In this document: piece by piece, positions 16,937 through 25,286 of the stretch | How the letters are laid out: every line of letters starts with the position of its first letter | How positions within the stretch are numbered: the stretch's first letter is position 1 | Made by a program: the position numbers and the translations under genes | The notes under the pieces: generated by a model | The model's database searches: none | The model's input: only the letters and a program-made list of their open reading frames with translations | Told to the model about the DNA's origin: nothing | From: an uncultured Magnetospirillum sp. | GTDB taxonomy: Bacteria; Pseudomonadota; Alphaproteobacteria; Rhodospirillales; Magnetospirillaceae | Direction: 5' to 3' | Assembly: GCF_903853455.1 (NCBI RefSeq) | Contig: NZ_CAINTR010000212.1 | Coordinates: 1 to 39,634, forward strand | DNA: 39,634 nucleotides

Positions 16937-18150
16937 ACGTCGACAGGATGCGGCAGATCGATTTCTGGGCGGGGGTTCCGCTCTGTGCCCTGATGAGCGG
17001 GCTTCACCGCCTGTGGCGGCTGTTCCGGCCCCAGCCGGTCAAGACCGGCCGCGACATCCTCTTCATCGAGCTGTCGGAAATGGGCAGCGCCGTCATCGCC
17101 GATTCGGCGTTCAAGCGGGCGCAGCGCCTGTTCCCCGACGCCCGGCTGCACTTCCTGATCTTCGCCAAGAACCGTCCCAGCCTGGACATCACCGGCACCA
17201 TCCGGCCGGAGAACACCCTGACCATCCGGGCCGACAACATGGTCAGCCTGACCATCGACACGCTGCGGGTGATCATCGCCATGCGCCGGCTGGACCTGTT
17301 CGCCGCCATCGACATGGAGATGTTCTCGCGCTTCGCCGCCCTGCTGACCTTTTTCAGCGGTGCGCCCAACCGGGTGGGCTTTCATAATTTCCACGGCGAG
17401 GGGCTGTATCGCGGCGAACTGCTGACCCACCGGGTGGTGTTCAATCCCCACCGCCACGTGGCCAAGTGCTTCCTGTCGCTGGTGCATGCCCTGGCCGAGC
17501 CGCCCGGCACCGTGCCGCACACCAAGGTCGCCTTCTCCGACGCGGAGATCCAACTCGACCCGGTGGTGCCGAAGCCGGAGCAGTTGGAGGCGTTCCGCGC
17601 CCGTCTGGTGACGGCGTTCCCAGTGCTGGAACGGGCCAAGCGCTGGGTGTTGCTCAATCCCAACAGCAGCGAGCTGATGCCGCTGCGGCGATGGGCCAAG
17701 GAGAGCTACACCGAACTGGCGCGGCGCCTGCTGGCCGACCCGGATGTGGCGGTGGTGATCACCGGGGTGGCGTCGGAGAAGGGCGAGGCTCAGCGCTTGT
17801 GCGACGCCTGCGGCGGTGACCGCATCGTCAATCTGGCCGGCTTCACCCGCATGTCCGATCTGGTGCCGTTGTACACCCTGGCGGAACTGATGGTGACCAA
17901 TGACAGCGGCCCCGCCCATTTCGCCGCTCCCACCGGCCTCAAGACCATCGTGCTGTTCGGCCCCGAGACGCCGTCGCTTTACGGCGCGCTTAATCCCAAT
18001 GCAGAGTTCATTTATGCCGCCCTGGGCTGTTCGCCCTGCGTGTCGGCCCTCAACCACCGCAAGTCGTCCTGCGACGACGCGCTGTGCATGAAGGCCATCA
18101 CCGTCGATCAGGTGCTGGAGCGGGTGAAGGCCAAGCTGAGTCCGTCGTGA
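16933..18150 (+). CDS. Glycosyltransferase family 9 (heptosyltransferase-like)
   Basis: The product has two Rossmann-like halves. The C-terminal half has the donor-site region MVTNDSGPAHFAAPTGLKTI and LFGPETP, as in ADP-heptose:LPS heptosyltransferases. The N-terminal half has ILFIELSEMGSAVIADSAF in place of the usual GDVL...P motif. A role in lipopolysaccharide or cell-surface glycan assembly is likely; the sugar is unknown. The C-terminal region has several Cys (GCSPCVSA, KSSCDDALCM) that may bind metal or form disulfides. The start is taken as TTG 16933, overlapping the previous stop; ATG 16948 (MRQIDFW) is an equally possible start. The last codons overlap the next gene. Confidence 0.82.
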   Translation: MNVDRMRQIDFWAGVPLCALMSGLHRLWRLFRPQPVKTGRDILFIELSEMGSAVIADSAFKRAQRLFPDARLHFLIFAKNRPSLDITGTIRPENTLTIRADNMVSLTIDTLRVIIAMRRLDLFAAIDMEMFSRFAALLTFFSGAPNRVGFHNFHGEGLYRGELLTHRVVFNPHRHVAKCFLSLVHALAEPPGTVPHTKVAFSDAEIQLDPVVPKPEQLEAFRARLVTAFPVLERAKRWVLLNPNSSELMPLRRWAKESYTELARRLLADPDVAVVITGVASEKGEAQRLCDACGGDRIVNLAGFTRMSDLVPLYTLAELMVTNDSGPAHFAAPTGLKTIVLFGPETPSLYGALNPNAEFIYAALGCSPCVSALNHRKSSCDDALCMKAITVDQVLERVKAKLSPS

Positions 18151-18866
18151 TCATTCTGCCGCCGCTCATCGGGCATCGCGGCGTCGCCGGTCTGGCGCCG
18201 GAGAACACCCTGGCCTCGTTCCGCCGCGCCGCCGCCCTGGGGGTGACCATGGTGGAGTTCGACGTCCGGCTGACCGCCGACGGCCTGCCGGTGGTGTTTC
18301 ACGACGACACGCTGGAGCGCACCACCGACGGCGCCGGCGCGGTGGCGGCCCACAGTCTGGCCGAGTTGAAGCGGCTCGACGCCGGATCGTGGTTCGCGGC
18401 GGAATTTGGTGGCGAGCGGATTGCCACCCTGGACGAGGTGCTGGTACTGTGCCGCGAGTTGGGATTGGGCTTTAACCTGGAGATCAAGCCGGACGCCGGG
18501 CGCCCGGCCGAGACGGCACGGGTGGCTTTGGAGCGCGCCGCCATTCTGTGGCCGGCCGCGGCACCGGTGCCGTTAGTGTCGAGCTTCGTCGGCGCATGTC
18601 TGGCAGTGGCCCGTGACCGGGCGCCGGCCTGGCCGCGCGGACTGCTGGTGGAAAGCGTGCCGGAGGATTGGCGGGTCCAGGCCGAGGTGTATGACTGTGG
18701 GACGGTTCATGCCGATCACCGTCATCTCGACCGGGAGATCGTCGCCGCGATCACCGGCTCCGGGCGGTCGGTATTGGCCTACACGGTCAACGACGCCATC
18801 CGGGCGCGGGAGTTGCGAGGCATGGGAATCCGCTCTGTTTTCAGCGATTATCCTCAATCGTCATGA
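18147..18866 (+). CDS. Glycerophosphodiester phosphodiesterase
   Basis: A 239-residue TIM-barrel enzyme that hydrolyses glycerophosphodiesters to glycerol-3-phosphate and an alcohol. It has the family hallmarks GHRGVAGLAPENTLASF (His and Arg of the active site, metal-binding Glu), then VEFDVRLTADGLPVVFHDD (Glu/Asp metal ligands and second His), and FNLEIKP. No signal peptide is seen, so it is likely cytoplasmic. The start is GTG 18147, overlapping the TGA of the glycosyltransferase gene, so translation is coupled. Its linkage to two envelope glycosyltransferases suggests phospholipid-headgroup recycling during envelope synthesis, an inference from context. Confidence 0.88.
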   Translation: MIILPPLIGHRGVAGLAPENTLASFRRAAALGVTMVEFDVRLTADGLPVVFHDDTLERTTDGAGAVAAHSLAELKRLDAGSWFAAEFGGERIATLDEVLVLCRELGLGFNLEIKPDAGRPAETARVALERAAILWPAAAPVPLVSSFVGACLAVARDRAPAWPRGLLVESVPEDWRVQAEVYDCGTVHADHRHLDREIVAAITGSGRSVLAYTVNDAIRARELRGMGIRSVFSDYPQSS

Positions 18867-18968
18867 TTTCGTAATGTCACTGGTGACGACTTCATCGTGG
18901 CACTATATATGTCCCCTCTCGGACAGTCGCGGGCGCGGCTGTCGTCTGCCTAAGGAGTGATCGTCGCC

Positions 18969-20366
18969 TTGAAACCGCTCGATCCCATTCTCATTTCCGG
19001 CCGTGAAGTCCTTCCCATCGTGGAGGGCGGCAAGGGGATCAACGTCTCCAACGGTGAAAGCTCCGGCGCTTGGGCCGCGGCGGGTGGCGTCGCGACCTTC
19101 TCCGGGGTCAATGCCGATCTCTATGACGCGGACGGCAACCGGATCGACATGGTCTATTACGGCAAGACCCGGACCGAGAAGCATCACGAGCTGATCGCCT
19201 ACGGCATCAAGGGCGGCATCGCCCAGGCCCGCATCGCCCACGAGATCTCCGGCGGCAATGGCCGGATCCACATGAACGTGCTGTGGGAGATGGGCGGCGC
19301 CGAGGCCATCCTGGAAGGCGTGCTGGACGGCGCCAAGGGGCTGATCCACGGCGTCACCTGCGGCGCCGGCATGCCCTACAAGGTGGCCGAGATCGCCGCC
19401 AGTTACGGCGTCTACTATTATCCGATCGTGTCGTCGGCGCGGGCCTTCCGCGCCTTGTGGAAACGCGCCTACCACAAATACGGTTCGCTGCTGGGCGGCG
19501 TGGTCTACGAGGATCCCTGGCTGGCCGGCGGCCATAACGGCCTGTCCAACAGCGAAGATCCCCGCAAGCCGGAGCCGCCCTATGAGCGGGTGCGCGAACT
19601 GCGCGCCCTCATGAACGAATGCGGCCTGCACCAGACCCCCATCTTCATGGCCGGCGGCGTCTGGTGGCTGAAGGAGTGGGAGGACTGGATCGGCAATCCC
19701 GAGCTGGGCCCCATCGCCTTCCAGTACGGCACCCGTCCGTTGCTGACCAAGGAAAGCCCCATTTCCGACGCCTGGAAGCATCGGTTGCTGACCCTGAAGT
19801 CGGGCGACGTGCTGTTGCACCATTTCAGCCCCACCGGCTTCTACTCGTCGGCGGTGAAGAACGGCTTCATCGACGAACTGTGCCAGCGTCTGGACCACCA
19901 GATTCCCTATTCCAGCGAATGCGTCGGCGACCACGAGGCCGAGCTGCCCATCGGGGCCCGCAAGCGCATCGTCTGGGTGACCCCCCATGACCGCGACCGG
20001 GCGCTGGGCTGGATGGCCGAGGGCTTTACCGAGGCGCTGCGCACCCCCGATTCGACCCTGATCTTCGTCACCCCCGACCGGGCCGAGGACATCCGCATCG
20101 ACCAGGTGGCCTGCATGGGCTGCCTGTCCCAGTGCATGTTCTCCAACTGGGCCCAGAACGATGCCGGCACCACCGGCAAGAAGGCCGATCCGCGCAGCTT
20201 CTGTATCCAGAAGACCCTGCAGAACATCGGCCATGGCGGCGACGTGGAGCACGAACTGATGTTCGCCGGCCACAACGCCTATCGTTTCGGCCAGGACCCC
20301 TACTACGCCAACGGCTTCATTCCCACCGTCAAGCAACTGGTCGAGCGCATCGCCACGGGGGACTAG
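18969..20366 (+). CDS. Nitronate monooxygenase / PfaD-family flavoprotein
   Basis: A 465-residue TIM-barrel protein of the 2-nitropropane dioxygenase (nitronate monooxygenase) superfamily. The flavin-binding barrel is visible as GLIHGVTCGAGMPYKVAEIA and IFMAGGVWW. It is longer than typical ~350-residue nitronate monooxygenases and has a Cys-rich segment, ACMGCLSQCMF, near residue 380, whose C-x2-C-x3-C spacing could bind a metal or cluster. The substrate is unknown. The start is TTG 18969, with AAGGAG 11 bases upstream; GTG 18957 overlaps that site. A palindrome, GTCAC-TG-GTGAC (18876-18887), lies in the short upstream gap and may be an operator. A bidirectional terminator follows. Confidence 0.75.
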   Translation: MKPLDPILISGREVLPIVEGGKGINVSNGESSGAWAAAGGVATFSGVNADLYDADGNRIDMVYYGKTRTEKHHELIAYGIKGGIAQARIAHEISGGNGRIHMNVLWEMGGAEAILEGVLDGAKGLIHGVTCGAGMPYKVAEIAASYGVYYYPIVSSARAFRALWKRAYHKYGSLLGGVVYEDPWLAGGHNGLSNSEDPRKPEPPYERVRELRALMNECGLHQTPIFMAGGVWWLKEWEDWIGNPELGPIAFQYGTRPLLTKESPISDAWKHRLLTLKSGDVLLHHFSPTGFYSSAVKNGFIDELCQRLDHQIPYSSECVGDHEAELPIGARKRIVWVTPHDRDRALGWMAEGFTEALRTPDSTLIFVTPDRAEDIRIDQVACMGCLSQCMFSNWAQNDAGTTGKKADPRSFCIQKTLQNIGHGGDVEHELMFAGHNAYRFGQDPYYANGFIPTVKQLVERIATGD

Positions 20367-20401
20367 CCCTATTTCCGCCACAAAGCGGGACCACAAACGA
20401 A

Positions 20402-20429
20402 GACGCCGCCCCGGTCCCGGGGCGGCGTC
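20402..20429. terminator. Bidirectional terminator
   Basis: GACGCCGCCCCG (20402-20413) and CGGGGCGGCGTC (20418-20429) form a perfect 12-bp stem around GTCC. It lies between two converging genes (ending at 20366 and 20454). On the minus strand the hairpin is followed by TTCGTTTG, and on the plus strand by GGTCGTTG, so termination is better supported for the minus-strand gene. Confidence 0.7.
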
Positions 20430-20453
20430 GGTCGTTGTAGAGGCGGGAAGATG

Positions 20454-20657
20454 CTATTCGTTGACGGCGGCCTTGAGCACGGCGCGGGCCTCGTGCTCGT
20501 CGATCTGGTGGACGTCGGAGAGGTGGGTTTCCCAGTTCTCGACATATTCCTGGACCGCCACCAGCAGGCATTCCCCCAGGGTTTGCCCGGTCTCGGCGGC
20601 CAGCGCTTCCAGGCGCAGCTTCAGCTCGGGGGGAATCGTCACCGCAAGGGTTTCCAT
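20454..20657 (-). CDS. Ribbon-helix-helix (CopG/ParD-like) protein
   Basis: The product is 67 residues from METLAVTIPPELKLRLEALA, a beta-strand followed by two helices as in ribbon-helix-helix DNA-binding proteins. The C-terminal part is acidic (VENWETHLSDVHQIDEHEAR), as in antitoxins that wrap a toxin. No toxin gene adjoins it, so it may be an orphan antitoxin or a small repressor. ATG 20657 is chosen because GAGGA lies seven bases upstream; longer starts at 20663 and 20678 exist. The stop lies just before the bidirectional terminator. Confidence 0.65.
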   Translation of the reverse strand: METLAVTIPPELKLRLEALAAETGQTLGECLLVAVQEYVENWETHLSDVHQIDEHEARAVLKAAVNE

Positions 20658-20752
20658 CGTCATGTCCTCGTAAATCATCCTGGCCGCAGTTTACAACCAT
20701 TGTTGCGCCGTTGCCAGTTCCGACACATGCCGTTCTCATGGTAGAACCGCGC

Positions 20753-22876
20753 ATGGCAGCGACACCCTCTCGCCCCAAGCGCGGCGGCAATCCCTTCACC
20801 CTCTCCGTCGACCCGTCTGATCGGCTGATTCCCAGCGGCGCGCGCGGTGCCGACGACGGCGCTCCGCCGCCGCCGCCGCCACCGTCGAAGCGCGGCCGCA
20901 CGCCACCCAAGCCGCCGAAGGGGCCACGCAAGGCCAAGGCCGGCGGAGGCGGCGGTTCGGGTCGCCGCTGGCTCAAGCGGGTGCTGATGTGGGGGCTGAC
21001 CCTGGCCATCTGGGTCGGCATCGGCGTGGGGGGCGTGGTGGCCTATTACGCCATCGACTTGCCCGACATCGACCGCATGACCGCCACCACGCGGCGGCCC
21101 AGCGTGGTGTTCCACTCGGTGGAGGGCGACGTCTTCGCCGCCTATGGCGACCTCTACGGCGAGCCGCTCGACCTTCCCGACATCTCGCCCTTCATCGTCC
21201 AGGCGGTGCTGGCCACCGAGGATCGCCGCTTCTACAGCCATTGGGGCTTCGACCCCATCGGCCTGGCGCGCGCTTTCTATACCAATCTGCGGGCTGGCCA
21301 CATGGTCCAGGGCGGCTCCACCATCACCCAGCAGTTGGCCAAGAACCTGTTCCTGACGCCGGAGCGCAACCTCAAGCGCAAGGTGCAGGAACTGCTGATG
21401 GCGCTGTGGTTGGAAAAGCGCTTCACCAAGGACCAGATCCTGTCCTTGTATCTTAACCGGGTCTATCTCGGCTCCGGCACCTTCGGGGTGGACGCGGCGG
21501 CCAAGCGCTATTTCGACGTCTCGGCCCGCAAGCTCGAACTCTACCCCTCCGCCGTCCTCGCCGGCCTGCTGAAGGCGCCCAGCCGCTACAGCCCGCTCAA
21601 CGACCCCGACGCGTCGCGCAAGCGCACTGCCGACGTGCTCCAGAACATGGTCAACGCCGGCTATATCGACCAGAAGACCGCCGACGAGACCCAGGTCATC
21701 GGCGGGTCGCAGTTCATCCGCCGCCAGCTTCCGGCCGGGCGCTATTTCGCCGACTGGGTGATGAGCCATCTCGACCAGTTCGGCGAGGTCTCCGGCAAGG
21801 ACATCGTGGTCCAGACCACCTTGGACATCGGCCTGCAGCGTAAGGTCGAGGCCAGCCTCGCCGCCATGATGGCGGGAGCCGGCGCCAAAGCCAACGCGTC
21901 CCAGGGCGCGGTGGTGGTGATGAGCCCCGACGGCGCGGTGCGCGCCATGGCCGGCGGCAAGGATTACGACGACAGCCAGTTCAACCGCGCCACCCAGGGG
22001 CTGCGCCAGCCCGGCTCGTCGTTCAAGCCGTTCGTCTACCTGACCGCCATGGAAAAGGGCTTCACCCCCGACGACACCTTCGAGGACGCCCCCATCAAGC
22101 TGGGGAATTGGGGCCCCGGCAACTACACCGGCAAGTATCTCGGCCGCATCACCCTGCGCCAGGCCCTGGCCGAATCCATCAACACGGTGGCGGTGCGTCT
22201 GGTCGAGGAGGTGGGGCCCAATCAGGTGATCGCCACCGCCCGGCGGCTGGGCATCACCTCCGACCTGCGCAATGACGCCACCCTGGCGCTGGGCACCAGC
22301 GAGGTGTCGCTGGTGGAACTGACCACCGCCTACGCCTCCTTCGCCAATGGCGGCAACGGCGTCACCGCCTATGCGGTGGCCCAGATCACCGATCCGGCCG
22401 GCCATGTGCTGTATCAGCGCTCCGGCGGCGGCTTCGGACAGGTGATCACCCCCACCGCCCTGGCGCGCATGCACGACATGATGACCGCCGTGATCCAGCA
22501 GGGTTCGGGCAAGGCGGCCCGACTCGACCGTCCCGCCGCCGGCAAGACCGGCACCACCCAGGATTACCGCGACGCCTGGTTCATGGGTTTCACCGCCGAC
22601 TACGTGGCCGGGGTGTGGATGGGCAACGACGATTACCGCGTCGAGATGAAGAAGGTCACCGGCGGCGGTCTGCCCGCCCAGTTGTGGAAGCAGGTGATGG
22701 TGGCCGCCCATAAGGGACTGCCGGTCCATCCGCTGCCGACGCCGGAGGTTCCGTCGGCCGAGGCGCCGAACGCCGCCGAGGAGTTCGTCACCGGCGCCGC
22801 CGAGGCGGGAGCCGAGGCGGTACGCGGCATTGGCAGCGCGATCGATGGTCTGCTGAAGGGGATCTTCGGGCGGTAG
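20753..22876 (+). CDS. Class A penicillin-binding protein (PBP1a-like)
   Basis: A bifunctional peptidoglycan synthase of about 707 residues. The cytoplasmic N-terminus is Pro-, Lys- and Arg-rich (PPPPPP near 38-44), and one membrane anchor spans about 75-100. The GT51 glycosyltransferase domain has TEDRRFYSHWG (catalytic Glu about 156) and QGGSTITQQLAKNLF. The transpeptidase domain has SxxK at 422-425 (PGSSFKPF), SxN at 475-477 and KTGT at 598-601. It polymerises and crosslinks glycan strands in the periplasm. The start is uncertain; ATG 20753 (MAATPSRP) and ATG 20738 both lack a clear ribosome binding site. Confidence 0.9.
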   Translation: MAATPSRPKRGGNPFTLSVDPSDRLIPSGARGADDGAPPPPPPPSKRGRTPPKPPKGPRKAKAGGGGGSGRRWLKRVLMWGLTLAIWVGIGVGGVVAYYAIDLPDIDRMTATTRRPSVVFHSVEGDVFAAYGDLYGEPLDLPDISPFIVQAVLATEDRRFYSHWGFDPIGLARAFYTNLRAGHMVQGGSTITQQLAKNLFLTPERNLKRKVQELLMALWLEKRFTKDQILSLYLNRVYLGSGTFGVDAAAKRYFDVSARKLELYPSAVLAGLLKAPSRYSPLNDPDASRKRTADVLQNMVNAGYIDQKTADETQVIGGSQFIRRQLPAGRYFADWVMSHLDQFGEVSGKDIVVQTTLDIGLQRKVEASLAAMMAGAGAKANASQGAVVVMSPDGAVRAMAGGKDYDDSQFNRATQGLRQPGSSFKPFVYLTAMEKGFTPDDTFEDAPIKLGNWGPGNYTGKYLGRITLRQALAESINTVAVRLVEEVGPNQVIATARRLGITSDLRNDATLALGTSEVSLVELTTAYASFANGGNGVTAYAVAQITDPAGHVLYQRSGGGFGQVITPTALARMHDMMTAVIQQGSGKAARLDRPAAGKTGTTQDYRDAWFMGFTADYVAGVWMGNDDYRVEMKKVTGGGLPAQLWKQVMVAAHKGLPVHPLPTPEVPSAEAPNAAEEFVTGAAEAGAEAVRGIGSAIDGLLKGIFGR

Positions 22877-22889
22877 ATTATCCCATGTC

Positions 22890-22913
22890 TCGCTGATCGT
22901 AACCGATCAGCGA
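22890..22913 (+). terminator. Stem-loop after the penicillin-binding protein gene
   Basis: TCGCTGATCG (22890-22899) and CGATCAGCGA (22904-22913) form a perfect 10-bp stem with loop TAAC, 14 bases after the stop codon. No T-run follows, so it may be a Rho-assisted terminator or 3'-end stabiliser. It abuts structured element copy E. Confidence 0.5.
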
Positions 22914-22914
22914 C

Positions 22915-22975
22915 GCCCTCAAGCGGCGGGCGGGCGCGAGCGCCCTTGCCTTCCGCGGCATGGGCCGCGCGGCGC
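22915..22975 (-). repeat. Structured intergenic element, copy E (5'-truncated)
   Basis: On the minus strand it has hairpin CGCGGC-CCAT-GCCGCG, linker GAAGGCAAG, hairpin GGGCG-CTCG-CGCCC and the terminal GCCCGCCGCTTGAGGG. The first hairpin (GACGAGC...) is missing. It lies between the convergent penicillin-binding protein and HTH genes. Confidence 0.65.
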
Positions 22976-22986
22976 GTTGCGCCTAA

Positions 22987-23021
22987 CCAGATCTCGATGA
23001 GTTAGGATCATCGAGATCTGG
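22987..23021. repeat. 14-bp perfect inverted repeat
   Basis: CCAGATCTCGATGA (22987-23000) pairs perfectly with TCATCGAGATCTGG (23008-23021) across GTTAGGA. It ends two bases before the stop codon of the minus-strand HTH gene. It may be that gene's terminator (no T-run is seen) or a protein-binding palindrome. Confidence 0.6.
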
Positions 23022-23023
23022 TG

Positions 23024-23254
23024 TTACGCCCGCAGCGCCTTGCGGGTGACCTGCGCCCGGATCTCGGTGGGAAGTTGTTCCAGAAGCTTCAACAGCGCGC
23101 CGATGCCGATCGGCACGCGCGAACGCCCATCGGCCCACCGCCAGACCGTGGTCGGCGCCGGCTGCTGTTCGCCGAGATCGTCGAGCAGGCGCCCCAGTGC
23201 CGCCTGCGACAGTCCGAGCCTTTGCAAGGCCTCGGTGAATTCGTCCTCAGTCAT
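23024..23254 (-). CDS. Small HTH protein
   Basis: A 76-residue protein starting MTEDEFTEALQRLGLSQAAL. Residues about 5-45 fit a Cro/C1-type helix-turn-helix: LGLSQAALGRLLDDL as helices 2-3 and TTVWRWADGRSRVP as the recognition helix and turn. The rest is a short helical tail (LLKLLEQLPTEIRAQ). Similar small HTH proteins are often of phage or plasmid origin. Its upstream region (23255-23435) is much more AT-rich than the surroundings. Targets are unknown; the perfect palindrome just beyond its 3' end is one candidate. Confidence 0.6.
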   Translation of the reverse strand: MTEDEFTEALQRLGLSQAALGRLLDDLGEQQPAPTTVWRWADGRSRVPIGIGALLKLLEQLPTEIRAQVTRKALRA

Positions 23255-23435
23255 CTATAGCTGCCCCACCGGAAATCCCCCAACCCAGGCGCGATTTATC
23301 ACGACGGAAAAGTGACGTGCGCGCGGGGGTCTGTCAATATCAGCCCGATGGCATAAGTAATAAATCGTATCAAAAGATCAGTTACCTAGCCGCATTCGGA
23401 GATTTTATAACACAATTTGTCTGGTAATAGCTGCT
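23255..23435. other. AT-rich intergenic stretch
   Basis: No gene is seen. The stretch is clearly less GC-rich than its neighbours, especially 23340-23430 (GGCATAAGTAATAAATCG and nearby). It holds the promoter region of the HTH gene and the 3' flank of the recombinase gene. Being next to a tyrosine recombinase and a phage-like HTH gene, it could be an old integration scar, but I see no direct-repeat att core. Confidence 0.4.
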
Positions 23436-24350
23436 TTACTCGTCCGGCTTGCGCAGGCCGGCGAGGGGATGATGCTGACGCACCAGGCGGACCCGCTGCT
23501 CGTCGAGGATATGGGTGTAGATCTCGGTGGTGGCGATGTCGGCATGGCCCAGCATCTGCTGAACGCTTCTGAGATCGGCGCCGCCGGCCAGGAGATGGCT
23601 GGCGAAGGAGTGGCGCAGCACATGCGGCGACACCCGCGCCAGGTCGATTCCGGCGGTCTGGGCGATGCGGGCCAGCATCTTGGCGAAGCCGGAGCGGCTG
23701 AGATGGCCGCTGGCGCCATGGGAGGGGAACAGCCAGCGCGAGGCCTTGCCCTTGGGTTGGGCCGCGTCGCGGACCGAGCACCACGCCGACAGGGCGGCGC
23801 GGGCGGGGTCGGACAACGGCACCATGCGCTCCTTGCCGCCCTTGCCGCGCACGATCAGGACCGACGGGTCGCGCGCCACGGCGGCGGCCGGGAGCGACAC
23901 CAGTTCCGAGACGCGCAGGCCGGTGGCGTAGAGGGTCTCCATCAGGGCGGTCATCAGGACGCCGTCCTCAGCCTCCAGGGCGCGGGCGGCGGTCAGAAGC
24001 TTCTCGACCTCCTCCTTGCTCAGATATTTGGGCAGGGGCCGCCCCAGCCGGGGCGAGTCCACGTTGGTGGTGGGATCGTCGGGGCGCAGCCCCTCGGCGA
24101 ATAGGAACAGGTAGAACTGGCGGATGCAGGACAGCCGGCGGGCCTGGGTGCGGGGCGCCATGCCCAAGGCGGCCTGATGGGCCAGCCAGTCCCGGATCGC
24201 CTCGGTGTCGGCGGTAACCACGTCCACGCTGGCCCGGGCCAGGAACTCCCCCAGATCGTCCAGGTCGCGACCATAGGCGTCCAAGGTGTTGGCCGCCGCG
24301 CCGCGTTCGGCGGCCAGCATCTCCAGGAACGATTCCACATGGCGGGACAT
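23436..24350 (-). CDS. xerD: Tyrosine recombinase, XerD-type
   Basis: A 304-residue phage-integrase-family recombinase. The N-terminal SAM-like DNA-binding domain (about 1-90) precedes the catalytic domain with R146 (ATGLRVSEL), K170 (RGKGGKERMVPLS), H243 and R246 (HVLRHSFASH), H269 (LGHADIATTEIYTH) and nucleophile Y278. Length and motifs fit XerC/XerD, which resolve chromosome dimers at dif in the cytoplasm with FtsK. XerD is favoured by motif style, but XerC cannot be excluded. ATG 24350 begins at MSRHVESF, 14 bases after the SPOR-like lipoprotein gene. The longer upstream frame is a shadow. Confidence 0.85.
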   Translation of the reverse strand: MSRHVESFLEMLAAERGAAANTLDAYGRDLDDLGEFLARASVDVVTADTEAIRDWLAHQAALGMAPRTQARRLSCIRQFYLFLFAEGLRPDDPTTNVDSPRLGRPLPKYLSKEEVEKLLTAARALEAEDGVLMTALMETLYATGLRVSELVSLPAAAVARDPSVLIVRGKGGKERMVPLSDPARAALSAWCSVRDAAQPKGKASRWLFPSHGASGHLSRSGFAKMLARIAQTAGIDLARVSPHVLRHSFASHLLAGGADLRSVQQMLGHADIATTEIYTHILDEQRVRLVRQHHPLAGLRKPDE

Positions 24351-24364
24351 GGCGGGTTCCGGAC

Positions 24365-25162
24365 TTACTTGTCCCGGCCGGCGGCGCCGCATTCGGCGAT
24401 GGCCTTGCCCAACTCCTGGCAGATGCGCTTGCCGTCGGCGGCGTCCTTGGCAGGGGCGAACAGGCGGACGAAGGTGCCTTTGCCCTTGATCTCGACGTTG
24501 CGGGTGACCGGCTCCACCGCTTTCAGGCTGGCCGATTGGGCCGTCAGGATGCCCCAGCCCTTCCTGGCCCAGGCCTCGGTCTTGTAGGAGGCGAGATAGA
24601 CCAGCAGGACCGGCGCGGCGGCGTGCGGCGGCGTTTCCGCCATGGGGGGCGGCGGCATGGGCTCGGCGGCGGGCGGCGTCAGCATCATCGGCACGTCGGA
24701 AACCATGGGGGCGGGGTTGGCCGCCAGCTTCTCGCCCGGCTCCAGCCGCAGCAGCCACGGGCCATGCCGGCCGAGCAGGCTGCCGTCCGGCATCACCGCG
24801 TAGGTGGCGAAGGGCTGGCCGGCGCAGGCGACCTCCAGCACGCCGACGGTGGCGGCCAGGGTCGCGTTGCTGCCGGCGGCGCCCAGCACCGTTCCCAGCG
24901 GCATGGCCGTGTCGTGATAGCTCGGCCAGGGGCAGGCCCGCCCGGCGGCGTCGCCGGCCATGCCGGCGTCGAGCCGCACCATCTGCCCGCGCGGGGCCGA
25001 GCCGGGATCGGTGACCGGGCCGGCGGGGAAGACGTCGGTGACGACCCAGGTTCCGCCGCGCGGGCTGGTGGCGCTCGGCGTGGCCGGGTCCGAGGCGCAG
25101 GCCCCCAGCGCCAGCACGCCCGCCGCGGCCGTCAGCCATCGCATCAAAGGATGCATGAGCAT
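24365..25162 (-). CDS. Lipoprotein with SPOR-like C-terminal domain
   Basis: The 265-residue product starts MLMHPLMRWLTAAAG and has a lipobox, ALGAC, so it is lipid-anchored. After a region with one Cys pair (GRACPWPS and EVACAGQP) comes a Pro-rich linker (AAEPMPPPPMAETPP) and then a C-terminal domain resembling SPOR repeats: VYLASYKTEAWARKGWGIL, later GTFVRLFAPAKDAADGKRIC. SPOR domains bind denuded septal peptidoglycan. The start follows AAGGGAGGGCTCC. It lies directly upstream of xerD on the same strand and 25 bases after structured element copy C. Confidence 0.7.
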   Translation of the reverse strand: MLMHPLMRWLTAAAGVLALGACASDPATPSATSPRGGTWVVTDVFPAGPVTDPGSAPRGQMVRLDAGMAGDAAGRACPWPSYHDTAMPLGTVLGAAGSNATLAATVGVLEVACAGQPFATYAVMPDGSLLGRHGPWLLRLEPGEKLAANPAPMVSDVPMMLTPPAAEPMPPPPMAETPPHAAAPVLLVYLASYKTEAWARKGWGILTAQSASLKAVEPVTRNVEIKGKGTFVRLFAPAKDAADGKRICQELGKAIAECGAAGRDK

Positions 25163-25185
25163 GGAGCCCTCCCTTATCCTTGTTG

Positions 25186-25282
25186 TCCCTCAAGCGCCGG
25201 GCGGGCCACCTCCGTGGCCCTTGGCTTACACGCCATGAGGCGTGGCGGCCTTCGGCCTTGCCTCCGAGCGGATGCTCGTCGG
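25186..25282 (-). repeat. Structured intergenic element, copy C
   Basis: On the minus strand it reads CCGACGAGC-ATCC-GCTCGG, GGCAAGGCC, hairpin CACGCC-TCAT-GGCGTG, linker AAGCCAAG, hairpin GGGCCAC-GGAG-GTGGCCC and CGCCCGGCGCTTGAGGGA. It begins seven bases after the carbonic anhydrase stop and ends about 24 bases before the lipoprotein start, the same position relative to genes as copy A. Confidence 0.8.
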
Positions 25283-25286
25283 TGTC

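Noticed and set aside
23436-24350. Integrase of a mobile island
   Set aside because: Length and motifs fit housekeeping XerC/XerD, it is linked to a cell-envelope lipoprotein gene, and no tRNA or att repeats are visible. The phage-like HTH neighbour keeps a small doubt.
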